Shown here in pieces: positions 10,675-21,100 of a stretch of 39,730 nucleotides of DNA. The DNA is from Beroe ovata (Eukaryota > Ctenophora > Nuda > Beroida > Beroidae), in NCBI GenBank assembly GCA_946803715.1, contig CAMPET010000084.1:10623-50352 (forward strand), given 5' to 3'. Position 1 is the stretch's first letter. Every line of letters starts with the position of its first letter. Below the pieces are notes generated by a model. That model saw only the letters and a program-made list of their open reading frames with translations, was not told where the DNA came from and searched no databases. The translations under genes were made by a program, and so were the position numbers.

Positions 10675-11560
10675 GAAAGGTGTTAATTGCATCGCTATAA
10701 TGATTAATATGACGTACAATCCCTTAATGTATCCATTTTTGACGGATTTCCTTCCATTTTCGAGATATCGACACTAGTTGGTCCAATTAAGTCATTATCT
10801 GATCAAGAAAATGGATTACAAGGCGTTAGATGCCTTGTAATTGCGTGATATATGGCGTATAAGCACTATATCATGTATCTATTTTTGATGGATCTCCTTT
10901 CATTTTCGAGATATCGACACTTATTGGCCCAATTAACTAATTATCTCATTAGCAGTTTAGGTGAAAGGTGTTAGATGCCTTGTAACTGCGAGATATGTGA
11001 CGTATCAATTTCATATGAATCTCTTATTTTCGAGATATCGACACTTATTGGTCCAATTAAGTCATAATCTCATTAAGAATTTGGATGAAAGGCGTTAGAT
11101 GCCTTGTAATTGCGTGATATATGATTTATAACCACTATCTGTATCCATTTTTGGTGTATCTCCTTCTATTTTCGAGATATCGACACTAATTGGTCCAATT
11201 AAGTCATTATTTCATCAAGAATTTGGGTTACAAGGCGTTAGATGCCTTGTTATTGCGAGATATGTGACGTATAACCACTTTATGTATCCATTTTTATGGA
11301 TATCCTTCCATTTTCGAGATATCGACACTAATTGGCTCAATTAAGAGTTAATTGGCTCAATCAAGAGTTTGGGTTAAAAGGCGTAAGATGCTTTGTAATT
11401 GAGCTATGTGTGACATATAACCACAAACTGTATCAATTTTTGATGAATCTCCTTCCATTTTTAAGATATCACACTAATTGTTGCAATTAAGTCATTATCT
11501 CACCTTGAATTTGAGTTACTGGCGTTAGATGCTTTCTGATTGGATGAAATATGGTGTAGA
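10675..11560 (+). repeat. ~140-bp tandem repeat, six units, left arm
   Basis: CGAGATATCGACAC or close variants recur at about 10761, 10907, 11031, 11173, 11314 and 11462, spacing 124-148 bp. Each unit also holds an ATCCATTTTTG..GG box and ACAAGGCGTTAGATGCCTTGT-like hairpin (7-bp arms). Units are diverged, so the array is not young. Confidence 0.85.
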
Positions 11561-11810
11561 ATCGCTTTTCGTAGCATTGATAAGCTAATTAGGCTTTTAT
11601 CAAATTGATTTATTACTGGAAATGTGGTAGGAACCTTAAATAGAGGTACTGGAATTAGGTATGTTCATTGAAGTTATGAATTTGAGCCGCGCGCGCGCGG
11701 CTCAGCCTCTAAACGTATACAAAGTACCATTGAAGCAAGTGTTAGCATTTCGCTTTTTAAGAGACGAAAAATGCAAGAACGTATTTCAAAATAAAAATCG
11801 ATTTCTCCCC

Positions 11811-12514
11811 ATAAATAGAGTCCTGGTGCTCTGTGAAGTTCCACAGTGCTCCCCTTAACTGACCAGGGCCGTTATTCAATGATAAAACAGGGTATCATGA
11901 CATCTGTGCAACGTTCAGTACGGTAAGGATGATATAAGAACCTTATAATACTCCGTTGACTCTATAAGGGCCTCTGGGACCTTATCACTCGATAGAAACT
12001 TGAGCCAAGTCATGGTATAACCTTGAACAACGTGGGGACATGTTCAGACAAATGGTTGAGGTCCTGGAACCTTACCTATACACTTGAATTTAACGGGGTC
12101 GGAATTTAGAGAAAAAAATGAGATTTTTCCTATTGCTAGTTTTTTGACATTTTTCCTATGCAAAGTACATTTTTGAAAACACGCACGGATTTTTTAGAAA
12201 AATTGTAGAATTTAGGAAATGTCGATCGGCTTAAATCTCAATTTTGAAATTAGGGTCCCAGGGCCCTGACCCTTTGTCTGTACGTGTTCCCACGTTGCTC
12301 AAGGTTAGATCATGACTTGACTCAAGTTCCTATCGGGTGATAAGGTCCCTGAGGCCCTTATGGAGTCCACAGAGTAACATAAGGTTCTCATATCATCCTC
12401 ACCGTACTTAACGTTGCACAGATGTCATGATACCCTGTTTTATCGTTGAATAACGGTCCTGGTCAGTTAGGAGGAGCACTGTGGAACTCCACCTACCACC
12501 AGGACTATATTTAT
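11811..12514. repeat. Palindrome unit 1 (~0.7 kb) with ~180-bp core
   Basis: The left arm (11811 to about 12073, starting ATAAATAGAGTCCTGG) is the reverse complement of the right arm (about 12253-12514, ending CCAGGACTATATTTAT). Both carry AACGTTGCACAGATGTCATG-like and CTTGAACAACGTGGG-like blocks. The core (12074-12252) runs from the GAGAAAAAAATGAG side to the TCGATCGGCTTAAAT side, the opposite way from units 2 and 3. Confidence 0.85.
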
Positions 12515-12810
12515 GTGATATTTAGAGATCCCAGGAACGTTAAAACTATGAAATCATTGATCTGGTCGAGTGATATTGTTGAATAAGGGCGAAAACTCTT
12601 GTTTTATCGACTCTGAGAAGCGTATAGTGCGATGATACAGCTTCTACCCAAAGGATACATGTATGAAATACCTATTTCATCGATGAAATGAGAGAATCAG
12701 TCAATGAAATGAGAATTTCAACTGTTATAAAGCATGTTTTCCCGATTATATCATTGTTTGAACTCTCTGGGACAGAATTATGGTGCTTTAGACCTCTATT
12801 TATCACTGTT
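12515..12810. repeat. Linker between palindromes 1 and 2
   Basis: A ~296-bp linker that recurs between palindromes 2 and 3 at 13506-13802. It contains CTTCTACCCA(A/T)AGGATAC and several ATGAAATGAGA repeats. Open frames here are short and shared with the repeat copy, not genes. Confidence 0.8.
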
Positions 12811-13505
12811 ATAGAGTCCTGGTGCTCTGTGTTGCTTTTCTTCACCACAATCAACAGCCCAGGACGGTTATGCAACGATAAAACAGGTTTTCATGGCACC
12901 TATGCAGCGTTCAGTACGCTAAGGTTGATATGAGAACCTTATATTACTCCGTGAACTCTATAAGGGCCTCAAGGACCTTATCAATCGATAGAAACTTGAG
13001 TCAAGTCACGGTCTAACCTTGAACAACGTGGGAACGCGTACAGATAAAGGGTTAGGGCCCTGGAACCCTATTTTCAAAATTGAGATTTAAGCCGATCGAC
13101 ATTTCCTAAATTCTACAATTTTTCTAAAAAATCCGTGCGTGTTTTCAAAAATGTACTTTGCATAGGAAAAATGTCAAAAAACTAGCAATAGGAAAAATCT
13201 CATTTTTTTCTCTAATTTTCGACCCCGTTAAATACAGATACAAAGATACGGTCCCAGGGCCCTAACCCTTTATCTGTACGTGTTCCCACGTTGTTCAAGG
13301 TTAGACCATGACTTGACTCAAGTTTCTGTCGAGTGATAAGGTCCCAGAGGCCCTTATAAAGTCCACAGAGTAATATAAGGTTCTTGTATCATCTTTACGG
13401 TACTGAACGTTGCACATATGTCATAATACCATGTTTTATCGTTGAACAATGGTTCTGGTCAGCTAGGGGAGGACTGTTGAACTTCACAGAGCACCAGGAC
13501 TCTAT
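12811..13505. repeat. Palindrome unit 2 (~0.7 kb)
   Basis: Second copy of the palindrome at a 1.0-kb period. Arms run from about 12811-13068 and 13250-13505. Its core (13069-13249) is reversed relative to the core of unit 1. Confidence 0.85.
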
Positions 13506-13802
13506 TTGTGTGAGGATTAGAGGTCCCAGGAACGTTAAAACTGTGAAATCATGGATCTGGTCGAGTGATATTGTTGAATGAGGTCTATAACTATTAACTC
13601 TTGTTTTATCGACTCTGAGAAGTGTGTAGTGCGATGATCCAGCTTCTACCCATAGGATACATGTATGAAATACCTATTTCATCGATGAAATGAGAGAATC
13701 AGTCAATGAAATGAGAATTTCAACGGTTATAAAGCATGTTTTCCCGATTATATCATAGTTCAAACAGAATTATGGTGCTTTAGGCCTCTATTAATCACTG
13801 TT
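13506..13802. repeat. Linker between palindromes 2 and 3
   Basis: Second copy of the 12515-12810 linker, displaced by about 1002 bp and nearly identical, with a small deletion near 13760. Confidence 0.8.
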
Positions 13803-14500
13803 ATAGAGTCCTGGTGCTCTGTGTTGCTTTACTATACCACAAACAACAGCCCAGGACGGTTATGCAATGATAAAACAGGTTTTCATGGCACCTGTGCAAT
13901 GTTAAGTAGGGTGAGGATGATATGAGAACCTTATATTACTCCGTGGACTCTATAAGGGCCTCAAGGACCTTATCACTCGATAGAAACTTGAGTCAAGTCA
14001 CGGTCTAACCTTGAACAACGTGGGAACACGTACAGATAAAGGGTTAAGGTCCTAGAACCCTATTTTCAAAATTGAAATTTAAGCCGATCGACTTTTCCTA
14101 ATTTCTACAATTTTTCTAAAAAATCCGTGCGTGTTTTCAAAAATGTACTTTGCATAGGAAAAATGTCAAAAAACTAGCAATAGGAAAAATCTCATTTTTT
14201 CTCTCCAATTTTCAACCCCGTTAAATACAGATAGAAAGATAGGGTTTTAGGGCCCTAACCCTTTATCTACACGTGTTCCCACGTTGCTCAAGGTTAGACC
14301 ATGACTTGACTCAAGTTCCTATCGGGTGATAAGGTCCCTGAGGCCCTTATAGGGTCTACAGTGAATTACAAGGTTCTTATATCATCCTCACCGTACTGAA
14401 CGTTGCACAGACGTCATGATACCCTGTTTCATCGCTGAATGACCGTCCTTGTTAGTTGAGGAGAGCACTGTGGAACATCACAAAGCACCAGGACTCTATT
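13803..14500. repeat. Palindrome unit 3 (~0.7 kb)
   Basis: Third palindrome copy. Its core (about 14060-14245) has the same orientation as in unit 2. After the right arm the shared sequence continues to about 14562 (GATCTGGTCG) and then stops. Confidence 0.85.
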
Positions 14501-14679
14501 TATGTGATATTTAGAGGTCCCAGGAACGTTAAAACTGTGAAATCATTGATCTGGTCGGGTGACGAATCATCTTTGATCAATTGTTATTGATTTCTTTGAT
14601 TAATAGAGTTCTATATAATCCCTTGTCTAAATGTGTCTGAGTTGAATAATCCACTTGAATAATCCACCCTGAGACCCGT

Positions 14680-14830
14680 ATACGGCGCGCGCGATACAAG
14701 AAGCCGCTACAAGTGTCGCCGCGCGCGCGCATTTGTAGCGCGCGCTAAATGTTGACAATAGCAACCGGATGCTTTACATTGGATTATGGCGTGATACGTT
14801 TGCGCGCGCGGCTCAGCAACGTAACATCAT
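14680..14830. repeat. GC-rich short palindromes
   Basis: CGCTACAA (14705-14712) pairs with TTGTAGCG (14733-14740) around a GCGCGC core. GCGCGCGGCTCAG at about 14804 also occurs at about 11691 and, partly, 15196. Confidence 0.6.
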
Positions 14831-15024
14831 GGATGTGTGTTTGTACGGCAAGTTTAACACCTACTTCAGCGTTCCGTGTGCTCGGGATTTCCGTCTAGCA
14901 AGCTTTTCATCCATCTGGGCAGACTTTTGACGAGAGGCTTGAAGCTGATGACTGCAATCGAATCAGCTTAACGGAAGCAAAATTGTGGGGCGCCTTAGTG
15001 CTTAGCCATTGTGTTACTGCGGTT

Positions 15025-15175
15025 CTCACTGCGGGGATCGAACCCCAATGATCTGATTGTCGAGGACATTGGACGCCGAGATCCTAAACCACTGAGCCAC
15101 TGTGCCGCGGTCGGGGGGAATCGAACCTGAGCGGTCTGTGTGAGAAAACTTGGCTTAACACACTGTGCTAACGTG
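15025..15175 (-). repeat. tRNA-derived SINE-like pair
   Basis: On the minus strand two tRNA-like halves follow each other. The first has a weak A box (GTTAGCACAGTGTGTTAAGC, 15152-15171) and B box GGTTCGATTCC (about 15117-15127). The second has a good A box (GTGGCTCAGTGGTTTAGG, 15083-15100) and B box GGGGTTCGATCCCC (15032-15045). These are RNA polymerase III promoter boxes. A normal tRNA fold is not evident and the A-B spacing fits a tRNA-derived retroposon better than a working tRNA gene. Confidence 0.6.
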
Positions 15176-15543
15176 CTATTGTTAGCATTTAGCTTGCGCG
15201 GCTCAGTTTCATTTGAAGAATTTTATTGCAGTAAATTTGAATTGTCAGATGAGTTGTACAAAGTGAAATACATTTCTCCAATGAATGAACCATTTTAATC
15301 TTTAATGTGATACATTCATTGCTTAACATGAAATAAGAGTTTGTAGATATTCCACAATCTTAGCACCAATTCACACATTCCAATTGAATCACTTCGCTAA
15401 TATTGTTCCAACTCAGTAAAAAATTCGATCAGTTATGTTCTATTAAGCATAACTGGCAGCTCAATTCACAATTGAGTCAGTTGGTCATGGAGTAAAACAA
15501 ATGGTGGAAGAGTGGGCTCTTCTCAAGAAGAAAGTATTAAGTC

Positions 15544-15619
15544 CTAGGCGGCGAGATGGTCATAGGAGAGTGCCCAGCTCGGAAATTCAGCCCTCAACTT
15601 GCATCTGTGGTCCTTGTTC
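15544..15619 (-). CDS. Possible orphan terminal exon
   Basis: Read on the minus strand, a good acceptor (TTTATTTCAG) precedes a short open stretch containing FPSWALSYDHLAA and a TAG stop. No matching upstream exon was found among the surrounding repeats. It may be the last exon of an unrecognised gene, a relic carried by the element, or chance. Confidence 0.2.
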
Positions 15620-15769
15620 CTGAAATAAAGTGATTTCTTTTAGTAAAACAGACAACTTGGACCGCAATTTACGACGATTACCCCTTCAGTCGCAAAATGC
15701 GATGAAAACTCGATAACGCCTAGCACCTTTTATAACAAAGCGGTTGGCACGTTTCCAGCGCAGATCTTG

Positions 15770-16620
15770 ATAAGATAATCGATTAATTGGATCAATTAGT
15801 GTCGGCATCTAATACTGATACGAAAATTCATCAAAAATGGATACAGATGGTGGTTATACGTCATATATCACGCAATTACAAGGCATCTAACGCCTTGTAA
15901 CCCATATTCTTGATGAGATAATGACTAAATTGGACCAATTAGTGTCAATATCTCGAAAATGGTAAGAGATCCATCGAAAATAGATACAGATAGCGGTTAT
16001 ACGTCACATATCTCGCAATTGCAAGGCATCTAACGCCTTGTAACCCAAATTCTTGATGAGATAATGACTTAATTGGATCAATTAGTGTCGATATCTCGAA
16101 AATGGAAGAAGATACACCAAAATGGATACAGATAGTGGTTACACGTCACATACTACGCAATTACAAGGCATCTAACGCCTTGTAACCCAAATTCTTGATG
16201 AGGTAATGACTAAATTGGACCAAGTAGTCTCGATATCACGAAAATGGAAGGAGCTCCATCAAAAATAGATACAGATAGTGGTTATATGTCCCATATCTTG
16301 CATATACAAGGCCATGTAACGCAAATTCTTGATGAAACAATGACTTAATTGGATCAATTAGTGTCGATATCTCGAAAATGGAAGGAGATGCACCAAAAAA
16401 TGGCTACAGATAGTGGTTATATGTCATATACAACGCAATTACAAGGCATCTAACACATTGTGACCCATTTTCTTGATCAGATAATGACTAAATTGGACCA
16501 GAAAGTGTCAATATCAGAAAATGGATGGAAGAAGATCAATCAAAAATGGATCCAATTAGTGTATACATCATGTATAACCTTATAACAGTGCATTTACCTC
16601 TTATTGAGCTAATAACAAGG
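15770..16620 (-). repeat. ~140-bp tandem repeat, six units, right arm (inverted)
   Basis: Reverse complement of the 10675-11560 array. GATATCTCGAAAATGG or variants occur at about 15807 (degenerate), 15949, 16088, 16230, 16363 and 16507. The number and period of units match the left arm. Confidence 0.85.
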
Positions 16621-17490
16621 CCTTTTTTTACATATCTACCCCAATCCTTGTTGAGAAAATCAGTAAATCAGGCCAATTGGTGTCAATGGTGGAAGACGTA
16701 TCAAAAATGTTTATGACCATTGATACATCTACCTACCTTGAAAAAACAATGGGTACTGGTGCACATCAGTCAGATACCTGTTGATAGGAGTAGCCAAAGC
16801 ATGTTCTCCACATCAGTTTCAGTGAAATACTGCACTGTCTTTCAAATCAGACCTGAAAATAGAATACTCATTACAATTCACAGAATCTACAGGATTTCCA
16901 GCGTGTTTTAAACCTATTACAGCTTCATTGTTCCCCTCAGCATGTCCATATTATAAAAACTGTTTCTGGACAGTTAAGACTTTATCTAACAATCTTCAGT
17001 CAATTTTTAATCTAAGGATCAAGGCGTTTTTATTCACAATTTTCATGGGATACCTACCTCTTTAGTAGCATTTTTAGTCTCCCCTGACTTGAACCATGTA
17101 AATGATTTGCTTTAAGACTTCCATTCCATTTTTAATGGCACATGCAACATTTTAGCTGCCTGGCACATCCACATTCCAACTTTGACTTTCCAGTCCCCAG
17201 CTGTGAAAACTTTTTGTGCAAACAGGCTTACAAAATCACCATAAAGTTTAGTTAATGATAATGGATTGTTAATTGAAGCAAAACTGAATACAAATTTGAA
17301 CTTGCACAGTTTATGTGCCTCTTATTCTTTTTTGTGATTCAGAAAATCAAATTTCAATATTGCGCGGCACGACAGTCCTGAACGTCCCTGACTTGTAAGA
17401 CTACTTTTTACCTTTGTTGGTTGCGACGCTTAACCAATAACCATGACATGTTGTGCGGCTTTTTATTTCACTCGGTGATCATGATCTGAA
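16621..17490. other. AT-rich spacer, nothing recognised
   Basis: Only short open frames with no splice context and no family resemblance. No repeat copy detected by eye. Confidence 0.5.
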
Positions 17491-17662
17491 TGTTCCCGCG
17501 CTGCGTGACCCAAATACTCCGCGCGCGCTGCGCGTCTCCGTGGTTCAGTTCACTGAGTAGAACAGGGGCGCGCAACGTGTGCACAGATCTGAAAGTCGTA
17601 GAAACCACGAAGCCGCGCAGCGCGCGGCGCGCGGAGTATTTGGATCACGCAGCGCGGGAACA
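17491..17662. mobile_element. GC-rich TIR element (MITE-like), copy 2
   Basis: Inverted ends of about 45 bp: left TGTTCCCGCGCTGCGTGACC and continuing CCAAATACTCCGCGCG, right CGCGGAGTATTTGGATCACG then CAGCGCGGGAACA. Same family as 4666-4932. No coding sequence; target duplication not clear. Confidence 0.75.
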
Positions 17663-18187
17663 TATTGCATAACAATTCAACTGCTGAGTGAAGCTTTCCG
17701 AGCTCACGCCTCACAAGCAACAATTATTAAATAGGGTGCGTGGCAATGCCACAGCGTGTGCAAATACTCAACAAATCTTCTTGCGGCCCGCTAAGAAATG
17801 TCGCGCGCAGCATTGCATTGAATTTGAAGCCGTGATTAAGATATATCAGTAACTGCGCAAACAATCCTTCATTCATCGCTCCGATGAATTTACATTTGAA
17901 AAGCTGATAACCAAAGTTGGACCAAAAGATAGAGAAAAAGTTGCCAACACAAGTCTTATCGCTAATATACGTACAGAATGATCATTGGTAACTGCTTAAC
18001 AGAAGCATCAATAGCGAACTTAGGACGAGAAAGTAGCATATTTGTGATAATTGTTGCGGTTTCGGGTGTCAATTATAGCAGCTTCACTTAGATCAGATCT
18101 TATCGCATCTTCATAAACCCATTTCTCAGATAGTACCTAGGTAAATCATCAGCATTTGTTCACCACAATTTCAACTAGAGTTCCTGG
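17663..18187. other. Spacer downstream of adhesion GPCR gene
   Basis: No gene recognised. Should contain the 3' untranslated region and poly(A) site of the receptor gene; no canonical AATAAA was identified with confidence. Confidence 0.4.
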
Positions 18188-21100
18188 CTAGAGGTTAGCA
18201 TTGTCGTCTTTCGTTGCTGGGAATGAAGACTCCGTTTGAAGGGTAGACTTTGAGCCGTGCACTTCTGACTTTATGCCGAGTCTCCCACGCCAGTAGTCCT
18301 TCAGTTGATCGTTCAGAAGAACGTAGAAAATAAACACAAACACTCCCTGATTGATAGTGGTCATGAAGGAGAGTTTGTTGTCATGGAAACACGTGATTCA
18401 TGAGTCACGCAATGTCTCAACAGACCTGGCCTGCATTCAGAATAATGAAGATGTACTGAAGTTGGACTTGGAGATGGGGCGCAGGAATGTTCATGAATAT
18501 TCCCAGCAACCATCCTGTTCCGAGAAGGAGCATCACGCCCACAGCCGCCTTTAGTTGTCTCTGATAGCAGAGAGAAAGGGGAGATGTGTTAACAAGATAG
18601 AGGGAGGCAACTCATAATTTGATAGAAAAGGAATACAGCGACCCTTAAACACGGATTTAATCGTGAATTTGTTGCAATGGGCACATATAGATCACAACCA
18701 TCGTGAGCTTCCCCTCGAAAACCAACTTGCCTCACCTGTAACTGTTCCTTATCCGAGACATTTTCGTTCTTGGATCTCCGTATCACTCTGACCACCAGGA
18801 CGAATATGACCGTGTTTGAGAGGATCACCAGACAGATTGGAGCCAGGAACAACGCGTAGAAACACATCGATCCAGCTCTCAGGAAGCAACTGAGAGAAAG
18901 AGATTAAAATTTAACCTAACAACGTCTCAAGCAACTCAAAGGGTGCCAGCCCTAGCCATAGCAACATAGTACCTAACGGGCCTAGCAACCCAGCCATAGC
19001 AACCTAGCAACTCACAGAGTGTCAGCCATGTATGTCGATTCCGTGATGGTCACACCGTTCACTGTCTTCTCGGAGGTACAGAGGAAGTAGCCTAGGAATG
19101 GAATACCAAGAGGGAGGCCTGAAATGTGGCTGTCTTAAATGAGAGGTCTAAATTGCGGCTAATACTGAGTTTTAGTAGGAGTAACATTTTGATGCTTGTT
19201 TTGGACGTGAGTAATAGTTAAGGGAAAACTCAGACTGTCTCTACGACTGTAAAAAGTGCAGTGTGAAAGCTAAATCTCGTGACTAGTAAATACTAAATAG
19301 GCACCTACCCCAAGCTATAGCGTTGAATTTGAGCATGTATTTGGAGATGTGGGAACCGAACACACGAATCAAGGAGAGGTACATGAGGATGCCCTCTATA
19401 GCAGTCCAGGAGAACACCACCAGCCAAAGATAGTGTTGGACCATGGTGTACGCCGCGCAGCTCGTGCTCAACTGAGAGGGAGAGTGGGCGTGAGGGTGGA
19501 GGAGAGTGGGTACTAGTAGTTGTAAGGGCGAGTGGGCGAGTTAGGAGGAGTGATTACCAAGTGGAGGAGAGAGAGAAAAGGTCAATGTTAAGATTCTCAC
19601 CAGTTTAATCATCCCTGAATTGTCACTCTTGACGAGAACATCGTGTAGCACAAAGGCGAGGGAGGCGAGAAGCAGAGAGAGTGAGAAACACACGTTCACT
19701 TTGGCTGATCTTGTTCTTATTATGGGCTTTGCTGTGATGAAAGGTGGGGGCAGTTAGTTTCGCATGAATGTAACAATGGAAGTTGAAATGAAATGCGTCC
19801 TATAACTGCTTATTCACAAGAACAGACTCTTGTGGACAGATTGTCAGAACTAACGTGAAATCATCGTATTCAACACGGTTCACTAACCTGGGATGAACAA
19901 CACAATGGTTAGGAGGAGTCCTGTGATGGAGGCAACTAGGAGAACCTGAGACAAGCGAGTCTGTCCTTCCAAATACCCGGGATCAATCTCCTCTGCGGAC
20001 TGGGAAAGTGTTTGTGTGTGTGTGTGTGTGTGTGTGTGAGTGAGAGAGTGTGTGTGTGTGANNNNNNNNNNNNNNNNNNNNNNNNNNNNNNNNNNNNNNN
20101 NNNNNNNNNNNNNNNNNNNNNNNNNNNNNNNNNNNNNNNNNNNNNNNNNNNNNNNNNNNNNNNNNNNNNNNNNNNNNNNNNNNNNNNNNNNNNNNNNNNN
20201 NNNNNNNNNNNNNNNNNNNNNNNNNNNNNNNNNNNNNNNNNNNNNNNNNNNNNNNNNNNNNNNNNNNNNNNNNNNNNNNNNNNNNNNNNNNNNNNNNNNN
20301 NNNNNNNNNNNNNNNNNNNNNNNNNNNNNNNNNNNNNNNNNNNNNNNNNNNNNNNNNNNNNNNNNNNNNNNNNNNNNNNNNNNNNNNNNNNNNNNNNNNN
20401 NNNNNNNNNNNNNNNNNNNNNNNNNNNNNNNNNNNNNNNNNNNNNNNNNNNNNNNNNNNNNNNNNNNNNNNNNNNNNNNNNNNNNNNNNNNNNNNNNNNN
20501 NNNNNNNNNNNNNNNNNNNNNNNNNNNNNNNNNNNNNNNNNNNNNNNNNNNNNNNNNNNNNNNNNNNNNNNNNNNNNNNNNNNNNNNNNNNNNNNNNNNN
20601 NNNNNNNNNNNNNNNNNNNNNNNNNNNNNNNNNNNNNNNNNNNNNNNNNNNNNNNNNNNNNNNNNNNNNNNNNNNNNNNNNNNNNNNNNNNNNNNNNNNN
20701 NNNNNNNNNNNNNNNNNNNNNNNNNNNNNNNNNNNNNNNNNNNNNNNNNNNNNNNNNNNNNNNNNNNNNNNNNNNNNNNNNNNNNNNNNNNNNNNNNNNN
20801 NNNNNNNNNNNNNNNNNNNNNNNNNNNNNNNNNNNNNNNNNNNNNNNNNNNNNNNNNNNNNNNNNNNNNNNNNNNNNNNNNNNNNNNNNNNNNNNNNNNN
20901 NNNNNNNNNNNNNNNNNNNNNNNNNNNNNNNNNNNNNNNNNNNNNNNNNNNNNNNNNNNNNNNNNNNNNNNNNNNNNNNNNNNNNNNNNNNNNNNNNNNG
21001 TGTGTGTGTGTGTGTGTGCTAGGATCAGAGGAGGAGGAGTGGGTGCTAGGGGGAATGATGGGGTGTTAGGAGAACTAAAGGGTGGTGGGTGAGAGGGCGC

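Larger units (their letters stand above)
10675..16620. mobile_element. Large foldback-type composite element (proposed)
   Basis: Two arrays of a ~140-bp repeat lie in opposite orientation at the two ends (10675-11560 and 15770-16620) and enclose three ~0.7-kb palindromes and GC-rich short palindromes. Similarity between the inverted arms continues outward to about 10675 and 16620. Long terminal inverted repeats built from tandem subrepeats are known from foldback transposons of Drosophila; membership in such a class is inference. No transposase or reverse-transcriptase reading frame was found inside. Exact ends and target duplication were not resolved. Confidence 0.5.

Noticed and set aside
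12672-13581. Short open frames inside the palindrome cluster
   Set aside because: They repeat with the palindrome units and have no splice context or protein character.
15025-15108. Functional tRNA gene on the minus strand
   Set aside because: A and B boxes are present but the arms do not pair as a cloverleaf by eye and the head is duplicated; a SINE is the better reading.
20012-21092. Long open frame across the N run
   Set aside because: It consists of Ns and TG repeat; not a gene.
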